Of a DNA stretch of 6,849 nucleotides, positions 1-6,703 are shown piece after piece. The DNA lies in NCBI GenBank assembly GCA_030831885.1, contig JAURKF010000320.1, forward strand, positions 1-6,849. The letters run 5' to 3'. The position numbers were made by a program, and so were the translations under genes. The notes under the pieces are model-generated. The model saw nothing but the letters and a program-made list of their open reading frames with translations. It was not told where the DNA came from and did no database searches. Every line of letters starts with the position of its first letter. Within the stretch, counting starts at the first letter, position 1. This DNA comes from Flavobacteriales bacterium (GTDB lineage Bacteria; Bacteroidota; Bacteroidia; Flavobacteriales; UA16).

Positions 1-249
1 CAATATCAATCGCACATTTCTTGCATCGTTCTGGACCCACCGCGAGGGGGAATTGCCCCGAAAACCTTGCGAAAAGTGATTGCTTTGAGCGCCCCTCGAA
101 TTGTTTACGTTTCATGCAATCCGTCAACCCAGGCGCGCGATACAATCGATTTGATGGAAGCGGGGTATAGACTCATCAAGATGAGTTTGGTGGATCAGTT
201 TCCACACACATCACACGTTGAAACGGTTGCATTGTTTGAAAAGATATAA
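1..249 (+). CDS. rlmD: 23S rRNA (uracil-5-)-methyltransferase, RlmD/RumA family, C-terminal part only
   Basis: This is the 3' end of a gene that begins before the window; frame 1 is open from base 1 and gives 82 residues before TAA. The family transfers a methyl group from S-adenosylmethionine to C5 of a uracil in 23S rRNA (U1939 for E. coli RlmD). The catalytic-domain signatures are visible: DPPR at 34-45 (motif IV of the methyltransferase fold), then IVYVSCNPSTQARD with the nucleophilic cysteine codon at 115-117, then DQFPHTSHVE with the general-base glutamate codon at 220-222. These blocks match the E. coli RumA C-terminus closely in order and spacing. The TRAM domain, the iron-sulfur cluster cysteines and the SAM-binding motif would lie upstream, out of view. 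A TTG at 67 could be read as a start, but conserved motif IV lies before it, so it is internal. A related paralogue (RlmC or TrmA type) cannot be excluded from this fragment. Confidence 0.9.
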   Translation, partial: QYQSHISCIVLDPPRGGIAPKTLRKVIALSAPRIVYVSCNPSTQARDTIDLMEAGYRLIKMSLVDQFPHTSHVETVALFEKI

Positions 250-271
250 TCCGATTGATTATTTTTGAGGC

Positions 272-778
272 ATGTCGAAAGAGCAAACGCTCATATTGAA
301 CTCCCGCCAAATCAAGCAGAAACTTGTGCGCATCGCGCACGAAATAAACGAGCTGCACTATAAGGAAAAAGAGTTAGTGCTCATTGGAGTGCGGGGTCGA
401 GGTAGCGAGATGGCGAAGAGGTTGGTTACAACGCTCAAAGACATTGGTGAATTAAACATTGTGTTGGAAGAAATAGGCCTTAACAAGGATAAGCCCCTCA
501 GCACAGAAATGGAATATTCAGGAGATGTGAAATCACTAAAAGGCAAGCACGTGGTTTTGGTTGATGACGTACTCAATACAGGGCGCACACTCATTTACGC
601 ATCGCGATTTTTGTTGAGTATAGACCTGAAGGGACTGGCCATAGCAACGCTCATCGATCGATTTCACAGAAAGTTTCCCATTCGCCCGGATTTTGTTGGG
701 CTCACCTTATCCACCAACCTGCGAGAGCATGTGAGTGTCGATTTCACGAAGGGTAAAGAGTCTGTTTATTTGGATTGA
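272..778 (+). CDS. PyrR-like phosphoribosyltransferase
   Basis: This 168-residue type I phosphoribosyltransferase has the PRPP-binding signature VVLVDDVLNTGRT at residues 94-106, with the acidic pair D98-D99. A pyrophosphate-loop segment, LIGVRGRG, lies at 37-44. The C-terminal stretch LIDRFHRKFPIRPDFVG resembles the PyrR segment VLVDRGHRELPIRADYIG, which places it in the PyrR family. PyrR proteins have uracil phosphoribosyltransferase activity, and in Bacillus they bind pyr mRNA to control attenuation. Here the ITLYRDDL block typical of classical PyrR, between the pyrophosphate loop and the PRPP loop, is replaced by divergent sequence (about residues 63-85), and the protein is slightly shorter than the usual roughly 180 residues. 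RNA-binding regulation is therefore not assured. The ATG at 272 fits the family N-terminus (RQIKQKLVRIAHEI). The gene starts 22 nt after the methyltransferase stop, which suggests co-transcription. No pyrimidine gene is in view to support the regulatory role. Confidence 0.85.
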   Translation: MSKEQTLILNSRQIKQKLVRIAHEINELHYKEKELVLIGVRGRGSEMAKRLVTTLKDIGELNIVLEEIGLNKDKPLSTEMEYSGDVKSLKGKHVVLVDDVLNTGRTLIYASRFLLSIDLKGLAIATLIDRFHRKFPIRPDFVGLTLSTNLREHVSVDFTKGKESVYLD

Positions 779-786
779 TTGAAGTC

Positions 787-1296
787 TTAAAGCTCAGGAT
801 TATTCTCTTCCCATATACGTTCGATTCGAACCAGAAGATCTTCGATTGCCATTTCTCCGGAAACAATGTGATGTGCCGATAAATAACAGGGCAATCGATC
901 TTGCAAATGAGTATCGATATCATGTATGAGCGATAACATCGGGCGATTTTGAGTCGAGGTAGAAAGCCTTGCTGCCAATGTATTTGCGGAGCACTCCAAG
1001 TAAACGGTCACGCATCGTTCATTCAGCTCCTGCATTTGATTGAAAAAGCAAGGTGTGCCGCCTCCGGTTGCGATAATTCCGGTTGCGAATTCGTCAAGTA
1101 TGTTTTGCAGCACTGCCGATTCAATCCGACGAAATTCGGATTCACCTTGCGTTCGGAAAATTTCAGATATGAGTTTTCCTTCTCGCTTTTCAATTTCAGA
1201 ATCCAAATCGATACAAGGAATATTCAGTCGATTTGCAAGCAATTGTCCTACGGTTGTTTTTCCGCTTCCCATATATCCGACAAGTGCGATAAGCAT
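787..1296 (-). CDS. aroK: shikimate kinase
   Basis: This cytoplasmic enzyme phosphorylates shikimate at the 3-hydroxyl using ATP, the fifth step of the chorismate (aromatic amino acid) pathway. At 169 residues it has the usual family length and starts at the ATG read from 1296. Visible motifs: Walker A GYMGSGKTT at residues 7-15 (K13); DLD at 30-32 with D32 in the shikimate-binding position; FRRIE at 55-59, whose arginines include the substrate-binding one; the TGGG glycine motif at 77-80; the mobile-lid arginine in NRPML at 117-121 (R118); and R134 in DRLPCY, the usual C-terminal active-site arginine. All key residues are present, so it should be active. It converges on the PyrR-like gene with 8 nt between the stop codons. 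On the other side it is divergent from clpB, with 145 nt between the start codons. An A/T-rich leader without a clear Shine-Dalgarno sequence precedes the ATG. Confidence 0.96.
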   Translation of the reverse strand: MLIALVGYMGSGKTTVGQLLANRLNIPCIDLDSEIEKREGKLISEIFRTQGESEFRRIESAVLQNILDEFATGIIATGGGTPCFFNQMQELNERCVTVYLECSANTLAARLSTSTQNRPMLSLIHDIDTHLQDRLPCYLSAHHIVSGEMAIEDLLVRIERIWEENNPEL

Positions 1297-1307
1297 TCAA
1301 TCTGTTT

Positions 1308-1338
1308 TTTGTTATGCCAAATTACCCGATTATTTATC
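1308..1338 (+). promoter_or_regulatory. weak candidate Bacteroidota-type promoter for clpB
   Basis: In the divergent aroK/clpB intergenic region, TTTG at 1308-1311 is followed after 19 nt by TATTTATC at 1331-1338. The spacing fits the -33 TTTG / -7 TAnnTTTG layout described for Bacteroides, but the -7 box matches the defined positions only partly (TA, then TxTx). If real, it would give a leader of roughly 95-100 nt before the ATG at 1442. I saw no CIRCE-type inverted repeat or other obvious heat-shock operator between 1297 and 1441. This is pattern matching only. Confidence 0.2.
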
Positions 1339-1441
1339 CCCAGTGAGAATTTTCGTCATGGATTTTTAGAAATGAATGTCAATATTGCCGCTTCATTGCA
1401 TTGGTACCGCCATTGATATCAAGCAGTCAAATTCGAAAAAC

Positions 1442-4060
1442 ATGGATTTCTCAAAATTCACGCTTAAAACACAGGAGGCCATTCAGAAAGCGCAACAGGT
1501 TGCTTTAGAGAAGGGTCATCAAACAATTGAAAACGCGCACCTGCTAAAAGGAGTAATGCTCGCTGATACGACGATAACGCCATTCTTACTAAAGAAACTG
1601 AACGTGAATGTTGCTCTCTTGCAACAAGCGCTTGATAAAATGCTCGATAGTTTTCCGAAAGTAAGCGGTGGGAATATGAGCCTTTCCTCTGAGTCCAATA
1701 TTGCAATCAATCGCGCACAGAATTTTCTGAAGGAGTTCAACGATGAGTTCGTAGCGATTGAGCATCTTCTGCTTGCAATTGGCGAAGGAAAGGACAAAGC
1801 CTCTCAAATGATGCGCGACGCAGGCGTTACTTCCAAAGAACTCAAAAAGGCAATTATAGAATTGCGCAAGGGTGAGCGAGTAACATCGGCTTCTCAGGAA
1901 GAAACTTACAACTCGTTGGAGAAATATGCAAAAAACCTCAACAAGCTCGCTCGCGACGGAAAGCTCGATCCGGTGATTGGTCGCGATGAAGAAATTCGAC
2001 GCGTTATGCAGATTCTTTCTCGCCGAACGAAGAATAACCCCATCATCATAGGTGAGCCGGGAACGGGAAAGACAGCCATTGCAGAAGGCATTGCACATCG
2101 CATTATCAATGGTGATGTGCCCGAGAATCTGAAGACAAAACAAATGTATTCGCTCGATATGGCAGCCCTCATTGCAGGAGCTAAGTATAAAGGTGAATTT
2201 GAAGAGCGTTTGAAAGCGGTTGTGAACGAAGTGCAAAAGAGCGAAGGGGAAATCATCCTTTTCATTGACGAGATACATACGCTGGTTGGTGCCGGTGGCG
2301 GCGAAGGGGCAATGGATGCGGCCAACATTCTGAAGCCTGCTCTGGCGCGTGGTGAGCTGCGGTCAATTGGTGCCACTACATTGAATGAGTATCAGAAATA
2401 TTTTGAAAAGGATAAGGCCCTTGAACGTCGCTTTCAAAAGGTGATGATAGATGAACCCGATCGGGATGCGGCGATTTCGATTCTCCGTGGATTGAAGGAG
2501 AAGTATGAGAACCATCACAAGGTTCAGATAAAGGACGACGCAATCATTGCAGCGGTTGAGCTTTCTCAACGTTATATCACGGATCGATTCCTTCCTGATA
2601 AGGCCATTGATTTGATGGATGAAGCCGCTTCGAAGTTGCGCATGGAAATCAACTCGAAGCCGATGGAGCTCGACGAGCTCGAACGTAAAATCATGCAGTT
2701 CGAAATTGAACGTGAGGCTATCAAACGCGAGGGCGATGAAGTAAAGTTGACCGATTTGAATAAGATGATTGGTGAGCTATCGGAGGAGCGTAATGCGCTT
2801 GCTGCGAAATGGCAAAGTGAAAAGGATGTCGTAGAATCGATTCAGAGCGCAAAAGCATCGCTAGAAGATTTGAAGTTACAAGCGGAACAAGCCGAACGTG
2901 AAGGCAACTACGGACTTGTTGCTGAAATACGCTATGGACGCATGAAGGAGCAGGAGCAGCGCATCGAAGATGGTCGGGTTAGATTACAGGAGCTTCAGGC
3001 CAATTCGAAGATGTTGAAGGAAGAGGTGGATCCTGAAGAAATTGCAGATGTTGTATCACGCTGGACAGGCATTCCTGTGAAGGCATTGGTAGAGAGCGAG
3101 CGCGCCAAACTGCTGCGGTTGGAAGATGAATTGGGAAAACGCGTTGTTGGTCAACATGAAGCGATTGTCGCATTGAGTGACGCCGTGCGCAGAAGTCGCG
3201 CGGGCTTGAGTGATGAGCGCAAACCGATTGGCTCGTTCATATTCCTCGGCACAACCGGAGTAGGGAAGACAGAGCTTGCCAAGGCGCTAAGCGATTTCCT
3301 CTTCAACGATGAAAATGCTCTGACACGCATCGATATGAGTGAGTATCAGGAGCGCCATACCGTAAGTCGATTGGTTGGAGCACCTCCCGGATATGTGGGC
3401 TATGATGAAGGTGGACAGCTCACGGAGGCCGTTCGCAGAAAGCCCTACTCCGTTATTCTGTTGGATGAAATTGAAAAGGCACACCCGGATGTATTCAACG
3501 TATTGTTGCAAGTGCTCGACGACGGACGTCTTACTGATTCGAAAGGAAGACTAGTGAATTTTAAAAACACGATCATCATCATGACGAGCAATGTGGGTTC
3601 ACAGATAATTCAGGAGAATTACGAAAAGTCAAAGGATGTGGAAAGCGAAGAACTTTTCGAACGCACAAAGGCTGAAGTAATGCTTGCGCTAAAGTCGTCG
3701 TTGCGACCGGAATTCCTCAATCGCATCGATGAAGTGATTATGTTTACTCCGCTCCGTAAATCGCAAATTGAGAATATCGTAAAGCTACAATTACACCTGC
3801 TCTCGGAACGTTTGATGAAGGCAGATATCCACTTAGTAGTTACGCCCGATTCATTGGCTTATCTGGCCGACAAGGGTTATGATCCGCAATACGGAGCTCG
3901 CCCCGTGAAGAGAACTATACAGAAGGAGGTGATGAATGAGCTTTCGAAGTATATCCTAAGCGGAAAAATTGATAAGTCAGAGGTAGTTGTGCTGGATGTA
4001 TTCGATGGACAAATTGTTTTTAGAAAGCGGATTGATGAGGAGGCGCTTATTGAGGTCTAG
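1442..4060 (+). CDS. clpB: ATP-dependent chaperone ClpB (Hsp100 disaggregase)
   Basis: ClpB is a cytoplasmic hexameric AAA+ machine that threads aggregated proteins through its pore together with the DnaK system. The 872-residue product has the full layout. A double Clp_N domain covers residues 1 to about 147. NBD1 has Walker A GEPGTGKT (204-211), pore tyrosine Y249 in AKYKGEF, Walker B D276-E277 and arginine fingers R329-R330. The coiled-coil middle domain spans about 409-525, with the typical AEREGNYGLVAEIRYG stretch. NBD2 follows SRWTGIPV and has Walker A GTTGVGKT (603-610), pore motif GYVGYD (Y651), Walker B D675-E676, arginine R761 in FLNRID and sensor-2 GAR (R820). I see no IGF/IGL loop of the kind that docks ClpP in ClpA/ClpX, so it fits a disaggregase rather than a protease subunit. 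An in-frame ATG at 1376 would add 22 residues unlike the family. The ATG at 1442 gives MDFSKFTLKTQEAIQKAQ, matching ClpB N-termini, and is preferred. Confidence 0.97.
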   Translation: MDFSKFTLKTQEAIQKAQQVALEKGHQTIENAHLLKGVMLADTTITPFLLKKLNVNVALLQQALDKMLDSFPKVSGGNMSLSSESNIAINRAQNFLKEFNDEFVAIEHLLLAIGEGKDKASQMMRDAGVTSKELKKAIIELRKGERVTSASQEETYNSLEKYAKNLNKLARDGKLDPVIGRDEEIRRVMQILSRRTKNNPIIIGEPGTGKTAIAEGIAHRIINGDVPENLKTKQMYSLDMAALIAGAKYKGEFEERLKAVVNEVQKSEGEIILFIDEIHTLVGAGGGEGAMDAANILKPALARGELRSIGATTLNEYQKYFEKDKALERRFQKVMIDEPDRDAAISILRGLKEKYENHHKVQIKDDAIIAAVELSQRYITDRFLPDKAIDLMDEAASKLRMEINSKPMELDELERKIMQFEIEREAIKREGDEVKLTDLNKMIGELSEERNALAAKWQSEKDVVESIQSAKASLEDLKLQAEQAEREGNYGLVAEIRYGRMKEQEQRIEDGRVRLQELQANSKMLKEEVDPEEIADVVSRWTGIPVKALVESERAKLLRLEDELGKRVVGQHEAIVALSDAVRRSRAGLSDERKPIGSFIFLGTTGVGKTELAKALSDFLFNDENALTRIDMSEYQERHTVSRLVGAPPGYVGYDEGGQLTEAVRRKPYSVILLDEIEKAHPDVFNVLLQVLDDGRLTDSKGRLVNFKNTIIIMTSNVGSQIIQENYEKSKDVESEELFERTKAEVMLALKSSLRPEFLNRIDEVIMFTPLRKSQIENIVKLQLHLLSERLMKADIHLVVTPDSLAYLADKGYDPQYGARPVKRTIQKEVMNELSKYILSGKIDKSEVVVLDVFDGQIVFRKRIDEEALIEV

Positions 4061-4092
4061 CAATTGGTAGGGTGTTCAAGGTGTTATTTAGT

Positions 4093-4125
4093 AAAAGGGA
4101 TGTGAACTGTTTCACATCCCTTTTT
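4093..4125 (+). terminator. intrinsic terminator downstream of clpB
   Basis: A perfect 14-bp stem pairs 4093-4106 (AAAAGGGATGTGAA) with 4111-4124 (TTCACATCCCTTTT), closing a 4-nt loop, CTGT. The run of five T at 4121-4125 forms the end of the right arm and the release tract. It begins 32 nt after the clpB stop and should end that transcript. The A-rich left arm gives a T-run on the other strand too, so weak activity in reverse is possible. It lies only about 20 nt before the next start codon. Confidence 0.9.
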
Positions 4126-4145
4126 GTTACTCTTTTTTAACCACT

Positions 4146-6545
4146 ATGAAAAAATCCATACCCGTTCTTATTTCAATTCTCGCGCTGGCATTTGGACTTA
4201 CCAGCATGACTTCCAACAATGCCGAATATTCTGCCGGTAAGGCTGGTTCCAATGGTTCGCCCGGCGAAGGCACCTGTGCTTCCGGTTCGTGCCACAATTC
4301 ATTTGCGCTCACCAGTGGTCCGGGAAATGTCTCTATTTCTATAGCGGGATTGGTGAATGGAAACCTATATACCCCCGGTCAAACCTATCAGGTGAGTGTT
4401 ACTATTCAACAGCAAGGTTTTGGCCTTTTCGGTTTCGGAATTGAGGCATTGCAAACGACCGGGGCGAATGCCGGAGGCTGGACTCCCGGAGCGGATTCAC
4501 ATATTTTGAGCGCATCGGTAAGTGGTAATACGAGAGCAACCGTAGCCCATATCGATAACTCCGGATTTTCCTCCAACATACGCACCTGGACATTCAGCTG
4601 GACAGCGCCTGCATCCGGAATACCTGTTACCATGTATGCTGCGGGTAATGCCGCAAATGCCAATGGGGGCGATGGTGGAGATTACATTTATACAACCACT
4701 CTTGCGCTCGAACCGGCTCCTGCTATTGATGCACCTATTATTGAAGCCAGTGGTGATTTAATCATCTGCGAAGGTGAATCTGTGGTATTGAGTGTTGCCA
4801 ATAATAGTGGATTGTCCTATGTGTGGCAGGATGAATCAGGGAATGTGATCGAAACAGGAAGCTCGTATGTTGCCACTGAGACAGGCTGCTATAGTGTATC
4901 GGGAAGTGACGAAACGCAAACTGCCACTTCGGAATTAACGTGTGTGGAAGTACAAGTGGTAAACTCGAATTTTTCTGGTCTCGCTCCAATGTATTGCATA
5001 GGTGATGCGCCCGTAGAATTGATTCCGGAAGTGCCCGGTGGTATTTTCTCAGGACCTGGTGTAGTGGATAATATTTTTTCTCCTTCTAATATGCCTGTAG
5101 GCGATTTTCTGATCGGTTACACGGTTATAACATCTGCAGGTTGTGAGTTCACGCAAACCGAGCCTGTATCCATTCGTGCGATTCTTCCCGCCGGATTTAC
5201 GGACCTGGATGATGTTTATTGTACCACCGATGCTGCCATCAATTTGGATGTAGAAACCCAAGGCGGCGTATTTACAGGGCCTGTGCTTGCGGGTAATTTT
5301 TCACCCGGCATCGAGCCGGGTATTTACGATATCACGTACACCACGGGCTCGGGAGTATGCGCTACTTCGACAACACAGACCGTAGAAATATTGCCTTCAC
5401 AAAGCAGCGAATTTTACCTGTTCCCTGCGTTCTGTGCGTCCTCGCCTGCAGAACAGATGGTGCCAGATGTTGTGGGTGGAGTGTTCTCCGGAACGGGTGT
5501 GGACGGCGAGATGTTCGATCCTTCGCAAGCCAATCTTGGCGACAACGAAGTAACCTACACGTTGGTTCAGCCCAATGGTTGTGTTTCAACGACAACCCAA
5601 GTCATAGCAGTCTTCGATGTGGCCAATAGTGAGTTCTCAGGACTCGAAGCAATTACCTGCATTTCGGAAGGTTTGGTTGAGTTGCTGCCTGTATCGCCCG
5701 GAGGTACATTTAGCGGCACCGGTGTGAGCGGTACATTCTTCGATCCCGCAGCAGCCGGAATTGGTGAGCATATGGTTACATATGATATTAATCTGGGCGA
5801 TTGTCAGTCAGAAACGTCCATTGCGACCACCGTGCTCTTAGGTCCCGATGCTTCATTCACTGGTTTGTTGGATGAATATTGTGCTGATGCCGATATCGTT
5901 TCCGAGTTGGTTTGCGTGAATACACCGGCTGAGTTTAGCGGTCCCGGTGTTGAAGGCAATACGTTTAATGCCCAAGCTGCAGGTGTGGGTGAGCACACCG
6001 TAACGTGCAGCTATACCGATGCTTTCGGTTGTACAGCCACCAGCACTCAAAGTGTCACGGTGAATCCGCTACCGGTTGTGGATATCACGGTTGCAGGTGA
6101 TATGATGTCTGCTGCGGCCAATCAAGACGGGGCAGCTTATCAATGGTGGAACTGCGATACGCAAATGCCGGTTGAAGGCGCTACGACGGCTGAGTTTGCG
6201 ATTGTGGACCCTTCTCAAAATGGATCTTATTCTGTTGCGATTACCCTCGACGGCTGCGATGCCATGAGCGAGTGCGAATTACTTGTTATTGAAAGTGTGG
6301 AGGAACTGGAGGAAAACTGGTCAGCAGGATTTTTCCCGAATCCGGCAATTAGCAATTTAAATGTGTGGAGCTCCAAGCCGGTTATAGTAAGTATTTACAA
6401 TAGTTTGGGGGCATTGCTGCTTTCTCAAAGTATAAATGCGTTGAGTCACCATATCGATGTAAGTGCGTTGCCTGAAGGAATGTATCAGGTCATGATGCAG
6501 AATGGAGAGGCCATGCGCTGCAGTGAACTTTTAATCAAGAGATAA
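4146..6545 (+). CDS. secreted multidomain protein: choice-of-anchor V / Reeler-like domain, Ig-like repeats, T9SS type A sorting domain
   Basis: This 799-residue exported protein has no assignable enzymatic function. Residues 1 to about 21 form a Sec signal peptide: MKKS, then a hydrophobic core (IPVLISILALAFGL). Residues about 30-190 contain GSPGEGTCASGSCH, with C44, C49 and H50 in a CX4CH arrangement, and later TMYAAGNAANANGGDGGDYIY, ending at 182. Both features recall the choice-of-anchor V / Reeler-like domain of Bacteroidota surface proteins. An Ig-like domain follows (about 196-273), then five tandem repeats (276-641) and a second Ig-like domain (about 642-717). Residues 725-799 are the T9SS type A sorting domain: FFPNPAISNLNVW, then IYNSLGALLLSQ, then LPEGMYQVMM. 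The domain order suggests Sec export, outer-membrane passage by T9SS, removal of the sorting domain, and surface attachment or release. The gene is flanked by terminators on both sides, so it is probably transcribed alone. A role in adhesion or matrix building is inference. Heme binding by CX4CH is possible but unproven. Confidence 0.9.
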   Translation: MKKSIPVLISILALAFGLTSMTSNNAEYSAGKAGSNGSPGEGTCASGSCHNSFALTSGPGNVSISIAGLVNGNLYTPGQTYQVSVTIQQQGFGLFGFGIEALQTTGANAGGWTPGADSHILSASVSGNTRATVAHIDNSGFSSNIRTWTFSWTAPASGIPVTMYAAGNAANANGGDGGDYIYTTTLALEPAPAIDAPIIEASGDLIICEGESVVLSVANNSGLSYVWQDESGNVIETGSSYVATETGCYSVSGSDETQTATSELTCVEVQVVNSNFSGLAPMYCIGDAPVELIPEVPGGIFSGPGVVDNIFSPSNMPVGDFLIGYTVITSAGCEFTQTEPVSIRAILPAGFTDLDDVYCTTDAAINLDVETQGGVFTGPVLAGNFSPGIEPGIYDITYTTGSGVCATSTTQTVEILPSQSSEFYLFPAFCASSPAEQMVPDVVGGVFSGTGVDGEMFDPSQANLGDNEVTYTLVQPNGCVSTTTQVIAVFDVANSEFSGLEAITCISEGLVELLPVSPGGTFSGTGVSGTFFDPAAAGIGEHMVTYDINLGDCQSETSIATTVLLGPDASFTGLLDEYCADADIVSELVCVNTPAEFSGPGVEGNTFNAQAAGVGEHTVTCSYTDAFGCTATSTQSVTVNPLPVVDITVAGDMMSAAANQDGAAYQWWNCDTQMPVEGATTAEFAIVDPSQNGSYSVAITLDGCDAMSECELLVIESVEELEENWSAGFFPNPAISNLNVWSSKPVIVSIYNSLGALLLSQSINALSHHIDVSALPEGMYQVMMQNGEAMRCSELLIKR
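4971..6068 (+). repeat. five tandem repeats coding for about 73-residue cysteine-paired modules
   Basis: Within the secreted protein the same module occurs five times, starting at F276, F351, F423, F497 and F571 (nt 4971, 5196, 5412, 5634, 5856), with lengths 75, 72, 74, 74 and about 71 residues. The shared pattern is F-x-G/D-L near the start, an early cysteine, then L-x-P..GG-x-FSG-x-GV-x-G-x-FxP, an alanine/glycine turn, VTYT, a late cysteine and a Thr/Ser-rich strand ending in a valine-rich segment. The cysteine pairs are 284/333, 359/405, 430/479, 505/553 and 579/629, each probably forming a disulfide inside its own module. The DNA copies differ widely, so this is an old duplication and not a recent slippage event. 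Modules of this look are common in Bacteroidota adhesin-like proteins. Confidence 0.85.
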
Positions 6546-6555
6546 TTTTTTTGAC

Positions 6556-6626
6556 TTAACCAAAAAAAATGTAACCTTTTAAAAACACCACGCGTATCAA
6601 ACCCTGTGATTAGTTTTTTTGGTTAA
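6556..6626. repeat. 13-bp perfect inverted repeat, 45-nt spacer
   Basis: TTAACCAAAAAAA at 6556-6568 is the exact reverse complement of TTTTTTTGGTTAA at 6614-6626. The TTGGTTAA end of the right arm recurs as a direct repeat at 6636-6643, and a further TAACC lies inside the spacer at 6572-6576. The element begins 11 nt after the stop codon of the secreted-protein gene and ends 23 nt before the terminator hairpin, so it would lie in the 3' untranslated region of that mRNA. It could fold as a long, weak A-U-rich stem, or mark a protein-binding site. The function is unknown. Confidence 0.6.
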
Positions 6627-6649
6627 TTCATGGATTTGGTTAAGCAAGC

Positions 6650-6680
6650 AGGCCTCCCAAGTGGGGGCCTTTTTGTTTTT
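6650..6680 (+). terminator. intrinsic terminator downstream of the secreted-protein gene
   Basis: AGGCCTCC at 6650-6657 pairs with GGGGGCCT at 6663-6670 (8 bp with one G-T wobble), leaving a 5-nt loop, CAAGT. The T-rich tract TTTTTGTTTTT (6670-6680) follows directly. It lies about 105 nt after the stop codon of the secreted-protein gene on the same strand and is the likely transcript end. There is no T-run on the other side, so it should act only in the + direction. Confidence 0.88.
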
Positions 6681-6703
6681 TGGAGTTTCTAAATACGCAA
6701 ATG

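Noticed and set aside
819..831. GTTCGATTCGAAC, which looks like a tRNA T-arm or a small palindrome
   Set aside because: It lies inside the aroK coding sequence, with no acceptor stem, anticodon arm or other cloverleaf parts around it.
949..1416. 155-codon plus-strand frame across aroK and the intergenic region
   Set aside because: It lies opposite the well-supported aroK gene, has a low-complexity, cysteine-rich translation with no recognisable domain, and runs into the clpB leader. It is a shadow frame.
1376..1441. Possible 22-residue N-terminal extension of ClpB from an upstream in-frame ATG
   Set aside because: The added residues do not look like a ClpB N-terminus or a targeting signal, while the ATG at 1442 gives the standard family start.
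1589..2278. 229-codon minus-strand frame opposite clpB
   Set aside because: It is complementary to the conserved N-domain and NBD1 of ClpB and its translation matches nothing I know. It is best explained by the codon use of clpB.
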